Positions 8,655-17,972 of a stretch of 64,000 bases of DNA are shown here, in pieces; positions within the stretch are counted from its first letter, which is position 1; every line of letters starts with the position of its first letter. The notes under the pieces were generated by a model that worked only from the letters and a program-made list of their open reading frames with translations, was not told the origin of the DNA and ran no database searches. The stretch covers positions 652,029 to 716,028 of the forward strand of contig NZ_FNKN01000002.1 in assembly GCF_900102175.1 (NCBI RefSeq), in the 5' to 3' direction. The stretch comes from Microbacterium sp. cf332 (GTDB taxonomy: Bacteria; Actinomycetota; Actinomycetes; Actinomycetales; Microbacteriaceae). The position numbers and the translations under genes were made by a program.

Positions 8655-8729
8655 GGGCCGTCCACAGGCTGAGAACCGCGTGGCCGGTCGAGGCGGCGCT
8701 TTCCCGCGGCCTCATCCTGTGCGCGGCAC
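8655..8729. repeat. Palindromic REP-like element, copy 2
   Basis: Near-identical to copy 1 (same CCACAGGCTGAGAACCGCG block). It is the second unit of a tandem duplication whose flank, CCAGCCCCGCGCTCG onward, is also repeated. Confidence 0.7.
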
Positions 8730-8803
8730 ACAGATCGCGGCGGCCGGGCCCGCCCGAGCCTCCAGCCCCGCGCTCGGCTTCGGCACCGGCGCAGGGTTGG
8801 CGC

Positions 8804-8881
8804 GGTTCCGCGAACAGGCTGAGAGGGCTTCGAGCGGCTGGCGGGGCCGGATACGGAGCGTTCAGCCTGCCGACGGCACCG
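8804..8881. repeat. Palindromic REP-like element, copy 3
   Basis: The arms are GGTTCCGCGAACAGGCTGAG and TTCAGCCTGCCGACGGCACC. Total length is 78 bp, the same as the related element at 49054-49131, although the middle sequences differ. Confidence 0.65.
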
Positions 8882-8919
8882 CGCAACGTCGGGCGACGGC
8901 TCATATCTCCGCACCGCCC

Positions 8920-9000
8920 CACCCGCACCTCAGCACACCGCGCCTCCGCCCCCGCCCGCGCCTCAGCACCGCGCCCCCACCCGCACCTCAGCACACCGCG
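8920..9000. repeat. C-rich direct-repeat tract
   Basis: A 23-base block beginning CACCCGCACCTCAGCACACC occurs perfectly at 8920-8942 and 8978-9000, with a degenerate copy (GCGCCTCAGCACCGCGC) between. It is too few and too irregular for a CRISPR array. Confidence 0.6.
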
Positions 9001-9157
9001 ACCTCGTGCTTCCGCCCGCAGCCGGACCTCCGCACCGCCCCGCCGCGACCTCGCCCGCATCTCAGCGACCCGCACCTACGACCCCGCCCGATCCTCCCCG
9101 CGCCGGGCGCAATACCCCTGACCCGAGGGCGAAACATGGGCTCGGTAGCGTGCGGGT

Positions 9158-10537
9158 ATGCGCCTGCTCGTGACCCACGCCCGCCTCATCACGGTGCCCG
9201 CCGGCACCGACGACCCCGGCTACATCGAGGAGGGCTGGATGCTCGTCGGCGACGACGGGCGCATCGCCGCGATCGGCGCCGGGGACCCGCCCGCGGGCAC
9301 CACCGCCGATGAGACCCTCGACGCCGCAGGCTCGTTCGTCGCCCCCGGCTTCGTCTCGAGCCATTCGCACCTGTTCACCTCGGGCCTGCGCGGTCTGGGG
9401 GTCGGCGAGACGCTGTACGGCTGGTGCGACGCGATGCTCGGCACGACCGCGCACATGACCGCCGACGACGTGTATTGGTCGACGCTCCACGGCGCCCTCG
9501 ACTTCCTGTCGAACGGCGTGACGACCGCCTACAACTTCACCGACCCGCTGCAGTCCTGGGAGTCCATGGTCGACGGCAAGCGCGTCGGCGATGCCCGCAT
9601 GCGCGAGCTCGAGTACCACACGCGTCAGGCCGACGCGACGCGCGACGCCGGCATCCGGTTCGTCGATTCGATCGGCATGGATGTCACCGTCGGTTCCGAC
9701 GACGAGATCTTCGACAGGTTCGCCGCGTCGGTCGCCCACACCCGGACGATGGACCCCGATTTCGCGCTCGGCGCGTCGATCATGGGTCAGGTGCAGTGGT
9801 CGCCCCGCGCGGAGGCGGCATGGCTCGAGGTCGAGGCGATGCGCCGCTACGGCGTCACCAATCAGGCGCACTTCCTCGAGTCGCCGGAGGCGGTCGAGCA
9901 TCAGCGGTCGAAGTTCGCGCAGTACCGGGATGCCGGGGCGCTCGGTCTCGGTCTCGTCTTCGGTCACTTCATCCAGACGACGCCCGAGATCATCGACGAG
10001 GCCGTCGCGGGCGGCGCCGCGATGTCGTGGCAGCCCGCCTCGAACGGGCGGCTCGCGTCGGGGACCGCACAGGTACCCGAGATGCTCGCGAAGGGCATGA
10101 AGGTCGGCATCGGGCTCGACGATCAGGCGTGCACGGATGTCTCGGACCCCTGGCAGAACATGCGCATGGGCATCTACCAGCAGCGGGCGCGCCTGCAGGA
10201 TCCGCTCGCGATGATGCCCGAGCAGGTGCTGCGGCTGCACACCCTCGGGGCGGCCGAGATCATGGGTGTCGCGGATCGGGTCGGGTCGCTCGAGGTGGGC
10301 AAGCTCGCCGACTTCGTGGTCGTCGATCCCCGGCGTCCGGATGTCGGGCCGCTGTGGCATCCGGTGCGGAGCTACGTTCTCGCGATGAGCCCGCGCAACC
10401 TGTCGCGCGTGTACGTCGGCGGTGTCCTGGCCGATGATCGCGGCGCGTCGACGAACCCCCTCGCCGCCGAGGCCTCCGCGCGCCTGCACGAGACCCTCGC
10501 CGAGGTCGCGCGCCGCCGCCCCACCCACCCCCACTGA
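9158..10537 (+). CDS. Metal-dependent amidohydrolase, probable 8-oxoguanine/guanine-type deaminase
   Basis: This 459-residue protein belongs to the AtzC/TrzN/8-oxoguanine deaminase branch of the amidohydrolase superfamily. Metal and catalytic positions are visible in SSHSHLFTSGLRG (HxH), NQAHFLES, VFGHFIQTT and GIGLDDQACTD (the late aspartate). The C-terminal ADFVVVDPRRPD strand is typical of the family. Lying between allantoin genes and a xanthine dehydrogenase, it probably deaminates an aminopurine (8-oxoguanine to urate, or guanine to xanthine), feeding the pathway. Family is certain; substrate is inferred. The ATG at 9158 begins MRLLVTHARL. It converges with the ABC importer, separated by a strong palindrome. 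Confidence 0.82.
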   Translation: MRLLVTHARLITVPAGTDDPGYIEEGWMLVGDDGRIAAIGAGDPPAGTTADETLDAAGSFVAPGFVSSHSHLFTSGLRGLGVGETLYGWCDAMLGTTAHMTADDVYWSTLHGALDFLSNGVTTAYNFTDPLQSWESMVDGKRVGDARMRELEYHTRQADATRDAGIRFVDSIGMDVTVGSDDEIFDRFAASVAHTRTMDPDFALGASIMGQVQWSPRAEAAWLEVEAMRRYGVTNQAHFLESPEAVEHQRSKFAQYRDAGALGLGLVFGHFIQTTPEIIDEAVAGGAAMSWQPASNGRLASGTAQVPEMLAKGMKVGIGLDDQACTDVSDPWQNMRMGIYQQRARLQDPLAMMPEQVLRLHTLGAAEIMGVADRVGSLEVGKLADFVVVDPRRPDVGPLWHPVRSYVLAMSPRNLSRVYVGGVLADDRGASTNPLAAEASARLHETLAEVARRRPTHPH

Positions 10538-10575
10538 CCCCGCCCCGCCCCGCCCCGCGAGCCGCGCCCCGCGAG

Positions 10576-10648
10576 CCGCGAGACGACACGTGCGCCCCGA
10601 GGCGGCGGGGTGAACCCACCGTCTCGGGGCGCAGCTGTGGTCTCGCGG
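10576..10648. repeat. 73-bp palindrome between convergent genes, bidirectional terminator or REP-like element
   Basis: The arms at 10576-10601 and 10623-10648 pair over 26 bases with only three mismatches. The 11-bp inner stem TGCGCCCCGAG/CTCGGGGCGCA is perfect. It fills the gap between two genes that end toward each other, so it can terminate transcription from both sides, although neither side has a U-tract. C-rich CCCCG repeats precede it. Confidence 0.65.
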
Positions 10649-10649
10649 G

Positions 10650-11453
10650 TCAGGCGACGGAGGTGGTCATGCCCATGCGGGTCAGGACGAGGGTCTCCAC
10701 GATCTGCACGAGGTTGTAGAGCACGAGGGTCAGCAGGGTGATGATCGCGACCGAGGCCCACAGGTCGTCGAAGCGGGCGGTCGCGGTGAACTTCACGATC
10801 ATGCCGCCGATGCCCTGCCCCGTCGACAGCCACTCGGCGAGCAGAGCGCCGGTGACGGCGCCCGGCACCGAGACGCGGGCGGCGGCGAAGAGCGAGGGCA
10901 GCGCACCCGGCACGCTGACCTTGCGCAGCTGCGCGAGCCGGCCCCCACCGTAGACGTGTACGAGGTCGAGGCTCTCCTTCGTCGCGCGGCTCAGCCCGAA
11001 CAGGATCGAGGCGAGCGCGGGGAAGAGCACGACGATCGAGCCGATGACGGCGACGGATGCCGCGGTGCCGCGGCCCGTGATGAGGATGATGACGGGAGCG
11101 ATCGCGACGAGCGGCACCGAGCGCAGCAGCAGCGCGAGCGGCATGACCCCGGCCTCGATCGCCTTCGACAGCGAGAACGCCACGGCGAGCAGCAGGGCGA
11201 TGAGCATGCCCACGCCGAAGCCGAGGGCGGCGTCCTGCACGGTCTGGCCGATGAGCGGCCACAGGTCCATGCGATTCTCGGCGGCGTCGTCGGCGGTGAA
11301 CAGGAACTCCCACACCTCGGCGGGACCCTTCGCGACGTAGGTCGAGATCCCCGTGAGGTTGACCACGGCCCACCACAGTGCGAGCACGATGAGCACGGTC
11401 GCGAGCGCGTTGAGCAGGGAGCGTCCGAGCGAGCGGCGGATCGCGACGATCAT
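10650..11453 (-). CDS. ABC transporter permease (SsuC/TauC/NMT1-associated type)
   Basis: This 267-residue BPD-type inner membrane permease has about six helices, with the coupling-loop pattern in the region SRATKESLDLVHVYGGG followed by LPSLFAAARVSVPGAVTGALLAEW. It forms the last gene of a leftward four-gene operon (binding protein, ATPase, permease, permease) and overlaps the preceding permease by 4 bp. With its partner it would form a heterodimeric channel for the substrate caught by the lipoprotein at 13101-14210. The substrate is not fixed by sequence. The neighbourhood suggests a purine, ureide or similar heterocycle. Confidence 0.87.
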   Translation of the reverse strand: MIVAIRRSLGRSLLNALATVLIVLALWWAVVNLTGISTYVAKGPAEVWEFLFTADDAAENRMDLWPLIGQTVQDAALGFGVGMLIALLLAVAFSLSKAIEAGVMPLALLLRSVPLVAIAPVIILITGRGTAASVAVIGSIVVLFPALASILFGLSRATKESLDLVHVYGGGRLAQLRKVSVPGALPSLFAAARVSVPGAVTGALLAEWLSTGQGIGGMIVKFTATARFDDLWASVAIITLLTLVLYNLVQIVETLVLTRMGMTTSVA

Positions 11454-12256
11454 GCGGCCGACCTCCCCGAGACCCACGGTGTCACGAGACGCGCGACGAG
11501 TCCGAGGGCGGCGTATCCGATGAGGGCGACGATGGCCGACAGCAGGAACACCGCCCAGACGCGCGGCGAGTCGAGGTCTCCCTGCAGCTTGATGAGGGTG
11601 ATGCCCACGCCTCGGTCGATGGCGCCCATGTACTCGCCGAGGATGGCCCCGAGGAAGGCGCTCGGCACGGCGATCTGCAGCGCGTTCAGGATGGCGGGGG
11701 CGGCGGCGATCAGCCGCACTTTGCGCAGTTGCGTCCACCGCGATCCGCCGTACACGCGCACCACGTCGAGCGACGCCTTGTCGGCGGCCTTGAATCCCAG
11801 GAGCGCGCCGACGACGGTGGTGAAGAAGACCGCCAGCGCGGCGAGGAAGATGGCGGTCGCGCTGGGGTCTCCGGCGCGTTTGGCTCCGCCGAGCACGACG
11901 ATCGCGATGCCGCCGACGGCGACGACCGGCAGGCAGTAGCTGACGACGGCGATCTGGGTGACGACGACCTCGAGGCGGGGGAGCAGCAGCACGGTCGATG
12001 CGAGCAGGAGCGCGATCACGTTGCCCCACGCGTAGCCGATCATCGCCTCGCCGATCGTGACCTGGAACACCGTCCAGTACGGCGCGAGGCCGTCGCGGGC
12101 GATGGTCTCGAACACGGTGAACGGTGAGGGCACGGGGGTGAAGCTCGTGCCCTCGGGCGGCGAGAACGCCGTGACCGACAGCAGCCACCATGCCGCGATC
12201 AGCACGACGGCCCCGATGACGCCTGCGAGCCAGGTCGGCATTCCGGCGCGGCGCAT
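11450..12256 (-). CDS. ABC transporter permease, second subunit
   Basis: This 268-residue paralogue of the following permease has the same coupling-loop region (KASLDVVRVYGGSRWTQLRKV) and a late ILGEYMGAIDRGVG. The ATG at 12256 begins MRRAGMPTW and overlaps the ATPase stop by 1 base. A GTG one codon upstream (12259, GTGA overlap) is an equally possible start. The repeated VYGG(G/S)R motif shows that the two permeases arose by duplication. Confidence 0.87.
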   Translation of the reverse strand: MRRAGMPTWLAGVIGAVVLIAAWWLLSVTAFSPPEGTSFTPVPSPFTVFETIARDGLAPYWTVFQVTIGEAMIGYAWGNVIALLLASTVLLLPRLEVVVTQIAVVSYCLPVVAVGGIAIVVLGGAKRAGDPSATAIFLAALAVFFTTVVGALLGFKAADKASLDVVRVYGGSRWTQLRKVRLIAAAPAILNALQIAVPSAFLGAILGEYMGAIDRGVGITLIKLQGDLDSPRVWAVFLLSAIVALIGYAALGLVARLVTPWVSGRSAA

Positions 12257-13077
12257 CACGACTCCGCGTCGGCGCGGCCGTCGCTGCCGAAGAGCAGCTC
12301 GGACGCGCGGTCGACCAGCGCGTGGAACTCGGGGGTCCGCATCATCTCGGGCGTGCGGGGCCGCGGCAGGTCGACGTCGATGATCTCGACGACGCGGCCG
12401 GGGCGCGGCGACATGACCGCCACGCGGTCGGAGAGGAAGATCGCCTCGGAGATGCCGTGGGTGACGAGCAGCGTGGTCGCGGGCTTCTCGGTCCAGATGC
12501 GCAGCAGTTCGAGGTTGAGGTTCTGCCGGGTCATGTCGTCGAGCGCGCCGAACGGCTCGTCGAGCAGCAGCACCGACGGCTTGAGCGCGAGCGCGCGGGC
12601 GATCGACACGCGCTGCCGCATCCCGCCGGACAGCTGGGCGGGCTTGGACTTCTCGAAGCCGGTGAGCCCGACGAGTTTGATGAGCTCGTCGATGTACGCC
12701 TTGTCGGGCGTGCGACCCGCGATCTCGAAGGGCAGGCGGATGTTGGCGAGCACGCTGCGCCAGGGCAGCAGGGCGTGGTCCTGGAACGCGATGCCCAGCT
12801 CGTGGTCGCGCCGCAGCTCGTGCGGTGTCTTGCCGTCGACGCGGACTTCGCCGGCCGTCGGGTTCTCGAGGTCGGCGAGGATGCGCAGGATCGTGGACTT
12901 GCCGCATCCCGAGGGGCCGAGCAGGGCGAGGAACGAGCCCTTGTCGGTGTGGAGGTGGGTGTCCTGCAGCGCCGTCACGGTCCGGCCGCGGCCGGTGTGG
13001 AAGGTCTTGCTGAGGCCGTCGATCAGGATGCCGGTGCCGCGAGGGGCACCGGCATCCCGGGTGTCGTGGTGTGTCAT
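12256..13077 (-). CDS. ABC transporter ATP-binding protein
   Basis: This 273-residue SsuB/TauB-type ATPase has Walker [10 protein letters not shown], signature [15 protein letters not shown], Walker [14 protein letters not shown] and switch histidine VTHGISEA. The N-terminus [10 protein letters not shown] starts at the ATG at 13077. It drives the two downstream permeases. The binding-protein gene ends 23 bp upstream, so all four genes form one operon. Confidence 0.92.
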   Translation of the reverse strand: MTHHDTRDAGAPRGTGILIDGLSKTFHTGRGRTVTALQDTHLHTDKGSFLALLGPSGCGKSTILRILADLENPTAGEVRVDGKTPHELRRDHELGIAFQDHALLPWRSVLANIRLPFEIAGRTPDKAYIDELIKLVGLTGFEKSKPAQLSGGMRQRVSIARALALKPSVLLLDEPFGALDDMTRQNLNLELLRIWTEKPATTLLVTHGISEAIFLSDRVAVMSPRPGRVVEIIDVDLPRPRTPEMMRTPEFHALVDRASELLFGSDGRADAES

Positions 13078-13100
13078 GTGATGGTGGGAAGCGTCCGAAC

Positions 13101-14210
13101 TTACGGGAGGTAGTCCAGCAGCTCCGGGTTCTCGTCGTAGATCTCGTCGATGATGGTGGTGTCGAACAGGTCGTCGACCGAGACATCCCAGCCCGCGGCG
13201 GCGAGCGAGTCGACCGTCTGCTGCTTCAGGTCGTCCGAGATCGTGAACAGGCCGTTGGCCTCGGTCTCCTCGGTCGAGATGAGCAGGTTCTGCGCGGCGA
13301 TGCCGGCCGTGGTCTTCTCGGGGTCGAGGGCGCCGAACACGGCCTCGAGGCCGTCCTCCGATTCCTCGGCGGCCTGGTTGTAGTACTTCTGCACCAGGCT
13401 GACGGTGTCGTCGACGGGCTGCTGGAACACCTGGGTCCAGCCCTTGATCTCGGCGATCAGGAACTCCTTGAGCAGCTCCTTGTTCTCGGCGAGGTACTGG
13501 TCGGTGACCGTGAAGGTCTCGGCGACGTAGGGAACGCCGTTCTCGGCGTACGAGAGGTTCGTGATGTCGTAGCCCGCGAGCTCGACGGTCAGCGCCTCGT
13601 TGGTGAGGTAGGCCATGAACCCGTCGACCTGGCCGTCCATCAGCGGGGTCGGGTCGAAGTCGACGGGAACGACGGTGACCTGGCTCGGGTCGATGTCGTT
13701 GGCGTTGAGCAGCGCCGCGAACACGGAGGCGTTGGAGTCCTGGACGCCGATCGTCTTGCCGATCAGATCCTGCGGCGTGGTGATGTTGCCGCCGTCGGCC
13801 AGCGACAGGATCGTGAAGGGGTTCTTCTGGAAGGTCGCGCCGATGATCTTCAGCGGCGCCTCTTCCTCGGCGACGGCGGCGCCGACCGAGGCGGCGTCCG
13901 AGAGTGCGACCTGAACGGTGCCCGACAGCAGCTTCGCCACGCCGGTGTCGGGGCCGGAGATGCCGATGACCTCGTCGAAGCCGGCCTCGTCGTAGTACCC
14001 GTTCTCGTAGGCGTAGAACTCGCCGGCGAACTCCTCGTTCTTGATCCACGAGTACTGCACGCTGATCTCGCCGAACGAGGCGGAGTCGTCGGAGCCCGAC
14101 GCGCCGGGCTCGGCGGCGTTCGACGAGCAGGCCGAGAGGGCGAGGGCGGCGACGGCAGCGGTGGCCAGGGTCGCGGCGAGGCGGTGTTTCCGGATGCGCG
14201 GTGCGGGCAT
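13101..14210 (-). CDS. NMT1/THI5-like ABC substrate-binding lipoprotein
   Basis: This 369-residue lipoprotein has a basic N-terminus, a hydrophobic stretch and lipobox LSACSS (cysteine about 28). The mature part is a type II periplasmic-binding fold of the NMT1/THI5/SsuA class ([40 protein letters not shown]). Relatives bind pyrimidine precursors, riboflavin, taurine or purines. Its place directly between the purine operon and xanthine dehydrogenase suggests a purine or breakdown product. The -10-like TAGCTT upstream at 14292-14287 on this strand lies in a stretch resembling the 3' part of the 44-bp allantoin element. Confidence 0.88.
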   Translation of the reverse strand: MPAPRIRKHRLAATLATAAVAALALSACSSNAAEPGASGSDDSASFGEISVQYSWIKNEEFAGEFYAYENGYYDEAGFDEVIGISGPDTGVAKLLSGTVQVALSDAASVGAAVAEEEAPLKIIGATFQKNPFTILSLADGGNITTPQDLIGKTIGVQDSNASVFAALLNANDIDPSQVTVVPVDFDPTPLMDGQVDGFMAYLTNEALTVELAGYDITNLSYAENGVPYVAETFTVTDQYLAENKELLKEFLIAEIKGWTQVFQQPVDDTVSLVQKYYNQAAEESEDGLEAVFGALDPEKTTAGIAAQNLLISTEETEANGLFTISDDLKQQTVDSLAAAGWDVSVDDLFDTTIIDEIYDENPELLDYLP

Positions 14211-14361
14211 CGGTTCTCCTTCGGGTGTGCGGGTGCAGGAACGCAGCGCGGGTGCACGGATGCCGCTGCGGGGAGGTGCTGGCTTGAAGCTATTGCTTGA
14301 ATATTTCGGTCACCGTCGCGCTCGTGTTTCGATGCTGTGACGGCTTCCGATGCGTCGCGCC

Positions 14362-17127
14362 TCAGCGGGGGTCGCGCTGAGCCAGCCGCCAGACCCGGTC
14401 GCGGCTGAAGGGCTGCTCGTAGGGTCGTCGCCCGAGGGCGCGGGCGATCGCGTTGCCGATCGCGGGTGCGACGGGGTTGTAGGGCGACTCGCTCATCGAC
14501 TTCGCCCCGAACGGTCCGAGCGCGTCGTCGGTCTCGGCGAAGTAGACCTCGGTGTCGGGGATGTCGGCCGACTGCGGCACGCGGTACGTACGGAACACCG
14601 GGTTCATCACCCGGCCGCCGTCGTCGATCATGACCTCTTCGTACAGTGCGCTGCCGATGCCCTGCGCGACTCCGCCCTCGACCTGTCCGCGGCATTGTGC
14701 GGGGTTGAGGACGACGCCGGCGTCCGCCGACTGGACCGACTGGAGAATGCGCACCGATCCGGTCTCGGGGTCGACGGCGACGCGCACCGCGTGGACGTTG
14801 AAGGCGAGCGAGCGCTGATCGCCGAGCTCGCTGCCGTCGGCCGTCAGCCCGTGCTCGTCGCGATGCGCGGGGTCGGCCGCGGCGATCAGCTCGGCGGCGC
14901 CGACGACGCCCGCGGGGGTGCGGACCGCGCCGTCCGGCCGCAGCACCGCGTCGGCCGAGGACGTTCCCGTGAGAGCAGCCGCGGCGTGCCGCATCCGCTC
15001 GGCCAGCGTCAGACAGGCGGCGTGCAGCGCCTTCCCGGCGACGGTGATGCCTGCCGAGGCGAACGCGCCGGTGTCGTGCCGGACGGCGTCGGTGTCGGCG
15101 CTGCGCACCTCGAGGCGGTCGCTGCCCAGCACCGACGACGCGATCTGTCTGTGCACCGTGCTCGTGCCGTTGCCGAACTCGACCGTTCCGGTGCGCAGCA
15201 GGTACGAGCCGTCGGGACGCAGCGTCGCGGTCGTGTGGGCGATGTGGCCGAACGGCGCCATCGTCGCGATCATCGCCGCGGCCATGCCCTCGCCGACGAG
15301 CCACCCGTCGGGCGCGACGACCTCGTGGCCGCGGCGCAGCGCAGCCTCGGCCAGATCGATGCACTGATCGAAGCCGTAGCTGCCCCAGACGAGGTCGTGC
15401 TCGTGTGTCGCATCGGCCGGTCCGACCGCGTTGCGACGGCGCAGCTCGAACGGGTCGATGCCGAGCTGCTCGGCGAGCATGTCCATCGCCGACTCGACGC
15501 CGAGGATGACCTGGCCGAGCCCGTAGCCGCGGAAGGCGCCCGAGGGGACGTTGTTGGTGTAGACCACCTCGGCGTCGAGGCGCACCGCGTCGCACCGGTA
15601 CAGCGCGACCGACTCGGCCAGCGAATGGAACATGACACCGCGCGAATGGTTGCCGTACGCGCCGGTGTCGCTGAGGAGGTCCACCGTCATCGCCGTCAGG
15701 CGGCCGTCCGCGGCGGCGCCGAGGGTCACCGACACCCGCATCGGATGCCGCAGCGACGCGCGCTGGAACTGCTCGGTGCGCGAGAACTCGTAGGCGACCG
15801 GGCGTCCCGTCCGCAGCACCGCGAGCGCGACCAGGTCCTCGGTGAAGATCTCCTGTTTGCCGCCGAAGCCCCCGCCGACGCGCGCCGTGAACACCCGCAC
15901 GCGGTCGGCGGGCAGGTCGAAGAGCCGCGCGATCTCGTCGCGCGTGAGGAACGGCACCTGCGTGGAGGAGCGGATGACGAGGCGCCCCGCGTCGTCGAGC
16001 CACCCCACCGACCCGTGCGTCTCGAGCTGCGCGTGCGAGACGCGCTGCGTCGACCACGTGCCGCTCACGACGGCGGCGCTCGCCGCCAGCGCCGCTGCGG
16101 TGTCGCCCGTCTCGCGGTGCATCGCGGCGATGACGTTGCGACCGGCGTCGTCGACGCGGTCGGCGGGTGTGCGGTCGGGATGCAGCAGGGGGGCGCCGGG
16201 GGTCCGGGCCTCCTCGGGATCGAAGACGGCCGGCAGCACCTCGTAGTCGACGCGCACCAGGCGCCGGGCGGCGTCCGCGGCCTCCGCGGTCTCGGCGACG
16301 ACCGCGACGACCCGCTGTCCGACGTGACGGACGACCTCGTCGAGCATGAGGGTGTCGTCGGGATCGTCCTCGCGGTGCTCGTGCCGGCCCGTCGAGTAGC
16401 GGATGCGGGGGACATCGGCCGGGGTGAGGATCGCGACGACGCCGGGGACGGCCCGAGCGGCGTCCGCGTCGATCCGGCGGATGCGGGCGTGCGCGTGCGG
16501 CGACCCGACGACGCGCAGCACGAGCGGCGGACCGGCGGGGGTCTCGGCGAGGTCGAACGTGTACGGTTCGCGGCCCTGCACGACGCGCCGTGCCGCCTCG
16601 GGTGAGACCGAGCGGCCGACGCCGCGAGGGGCGGGCGCGGCCCGGTCGTCGCGCGCGGGCGCACCAGTCTCCCGCACGGGGCCGAGAACCGAGGCGCGGA
16701 CGGCCTCGCGGATCGGACGATATCCGGTGCACCGGCACAGGTTGCCCTTGAGGCGGCGGTCGAGGTCGTCGAGGTCGTCGGCGCACATCGTCGAGGCGGT
16801 CACGCTCAGACCCGGTGAGCAGAACCCGCACTGGAAGCCGAAATGCTCGATCAGCGCCTCTTGCACCGGGTGCAGGTCGTCTCCCGGAGCGAGGCCGGCC
16901 GCGGTCGTGACGGTGCGGCCGTCCAGCCGCGCCGCGGGGATGAGGCACGAATGCACCGGCTCGCCGTCGAGCAGCACCGAGCACGCTCCGCAGTCTCCCG
17001 CGTCGCAGCCCTTCTTGACCTCGAGGTGACCCGTCTCACGCAGCATCGTGCGCAGGCACTGCCCGGCCCGGGGGTCGGCCGCCACGGCCACCCCGTCGAC
17101 CTCGAACCTCACGCCGCCGGTCGTCAT
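14362..17127 (-). CDS. Xanthine dehydrogenase, fused 2Fe-2S and molybdopterin-binding subunit
   Basis: This 921-residue protein has an N-terminal [2Fe-2S] ferredoxin domain and helical second cluster domain (residues 1 to about 160), with cysteines in GCDAGDCGACSV, QCGFCSPG and NLCRCTGYRP. A molybdenum-cofactor domain follows, with RVGGGFGGKQE, GAFRGYGLGQ, EGGVAQGIGSALYEE and the catalytic-type glutamate in GAKSMSESPYNPVAPA. It oxidises hypoxanthine/xanthine toward urate, with the FAD protein as partner. Most bacterial XDHs split these domains differently (XdhA Fe-S plus FAD, XdhB Moco), so the Fe-S plus Moco fusion is the less common layout. ATGA overlap with the FAD gene. A related aldehyde or nicotinate-type hydroxylase remains possible. 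Confidence 0.88.
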   Translation of the reverse strand: MTTGGVRFEVDGVAVAADPRAGQCLRTMLRETGHLEVKKGCDAGDCGACSVLLDGEPVHSCLIPAARLDGRTVTTAAGLAPGDDLHPVQEALIEHFGFQCGFCSPGLSVTASTMCADDLDDLDRRLKGNLCRCTGYRPIREAVRASVLGPVRETGAPARDDRAAPAPRGVGRSVSPEAARRVVQGREPYTFDLAETPAGPPLVLRVVGSPHAHARIRRIDADAARAVPGVVAILTPADVPRIRYSTGRHEHREDDPDDTLMLDEVVRHVGQRVVAVVAETAEAADAARRLVRVDYEVLPAVFDPEEARTPGAPLLHPDRTPADRVDDAGRNVIAAMHRETGDTAAALAASAAVVSGTWSTQRVSHAQLETHGSVGWLDDAGRLVIRSSTQVPFLTRDEIARLFDLPADRVRVFTARVGGGFGGKQEIFTEDLVALAVLRTGRPVAYEFSRTEQFQRASLRHPMRVSVTLGAAADGRLTAMTVDLLSDTGAYGNHSRGVMFHSLAESVALYRCDAVRLDAEVVYTNNVPSGAFRGYGLGQVILGVESAMDMLAEQLGIDPFELRRRNAVGPADATHEHDLVWGSYGFDQCIDLAEAALRRGHEVVAPDGWLVGEGMAAAMIATMAPFGHIAHTTATLRPDGSYLLRTGTVEFGNGTSTVHRQIASSVLGSDRLEVRSADTDAVRHDTGAFASAGITVAGKALHAACLTLAERMRHAAAALTGTSSADAVLRPDGAVRTPAGVVGAAELIAAADPAHRDEHGLTADGSELGDQRSLAFNVHAVRVAVDPETGSVRILQSVQSADAGVVLNPAQCRGQVEGGVAQGIGSALYEEVMIDDGGRVMNPVFRTYRVPQSADIPDTEVYFAETDDALGPFGAKSMSESPYNPVAPAIGNAIARALGRRPYEQPFSRDRVWRLAQRDPR

Positions 17128-17972
17128 GCCGCCGGCATCTGGTCGTGTCCGTGCCGCAGGTCGGCGGCGACGCGGCGCGCGAGCACGCTGCTGACGCCGC
17201 GGCGCCAGTCCGCCGCGCCCAGGGGGTCGCTGTAGTAGCCGGGGGCGGCCTCGACGGCGGCGACGAGTGCCGCGTCGGACGGGAGCGTCTCGAAGCGCAG
17301 CACGACCGGACGACGGACGGCGGCCGTGACCGTGAACGTCGCCGAGCCGTCGCCGTCGAGGCGACCGGTGACGACGGCGCCCGAGCGGCCGAGCTCGGCG
17401 AGGGCGATCTTGTGCAGCGCCGCGGGCGAACGCAGGGTCGCGGCGGGGATCTCGATCGCGCGCAGCAGGTCGCCCGGCGCGAGGCACGTCTTCCCGTCGT
17501 CGACGACGAGGTCGGCGACGAGCATCCGCGCCTCCGACCCGTCGGCGCGCCAGATCACCGCGACGCCGTCGAGCGCCGCGCACAGGCTGACCATCGCTCC
17601 GGCGGCGAAGGCGCGGCACAGGTTGCCGCCCACGGTGGCGGTGTTCCAGATCTTGAAGCTCGCGAGGAGCGCGTTCGCGGCCATCGGCACGAGATCGAGC
17701 GCCGCCCAGTCGGCGGGTGCGTGAACCTCGAGGCGGCCGGCGGCGAAGGCGACGAGCCGCGCGATCGTGCACGTCGCGGCGATGCGCAGGCCGGTCTCGT
17801 CGACCTCGAGCTCGGGCCAGCCCATCGTCGTGAGGTCGACGAAGCCCGTCGTCTCCGGCTGCGGCTCGGACATCAGCCACGTTCCCCCGGCGAGGAATCT
17901 CTCGCCCGGCGCGAGTGCCAGATCGCCCCGCGTCCGAGCCGTGCGGAACCCGGTCACGGTCGTGATGTCCAT
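17124..17972 (-). CDS. Xanthine dehydrogenase FAD-binding subunit
   Basis: This 282-residue CO-dehydrogenase-flavoprotein/XdhB-type FAD subunit has FLAGGTWLMSEP (FAD pyrophosphate loop) near residue 25, NTATVGGNLCRAFAAGA near 115, and a C-terminal domain ending in the GYYSDPLGAADWRR region. It accepts electrons from the Fe-S domain of its partner and passes them to NAD+ or another acceptor. It is first in the leftward operon and is divergent from xdhC across 137 bp. Confidence 0.9.
   Translation of the reverse strand: MDITTVTGFRTARTRGDLALAPGERFLAGGTWLMSEPQPETTGFVDLTTMGWPELEVDETGLRIAATCTIARLVAFAAGRLEVHAPADWAALDLVPMAANALLASFKIWNTATVGGNLCRAFAAGAMVSLCAALDGVAVIWRADGSEARMLVADLVVDDGKTCLAPGDLLRAIEIPAATLRSPAALHKIALAELGRSGAVVTGRLDGDGSATFTVTAAVRRPVVLRFETLPSDAALVAAVEAAPGYYSDPLGAADWRRGVSSVLARRVAADLRHGHDQMPAA

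Larger units (their letters stand above)
8421..9157. other. 737-bp non-coding gap filled with repeats
   Basis: No credible gene on either strand: the open frames here have proline/arginine-rich low-complexity translations. The gap holds three copies of a 74-78 bp palindromic element. The first two lie within a tandem duplication of about 196 bp period (8459 and 8655). A C-rich direct-repeat tract follows at 8920-9000. The promoter of the amidohydrolase at 9158 must lie near its right end; no clear -35 was identified. Confidence 0.7.

Noticed and set aside
8920..9000. Possible CRISPR-like array
   Set aside because: Only two perfect repeats and one degenerate copy, no regular spacers, C-rich low complexity, no cas genes.
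13850..16984. Minus-strand open frame of over 1000 codons across the binding protein and xanthine dehydrogenase
   Set aside because: It is out of frame with the recognisable XDH and lipoprotein motifs and its translation is low-complexity Arg/Pro/Gly.
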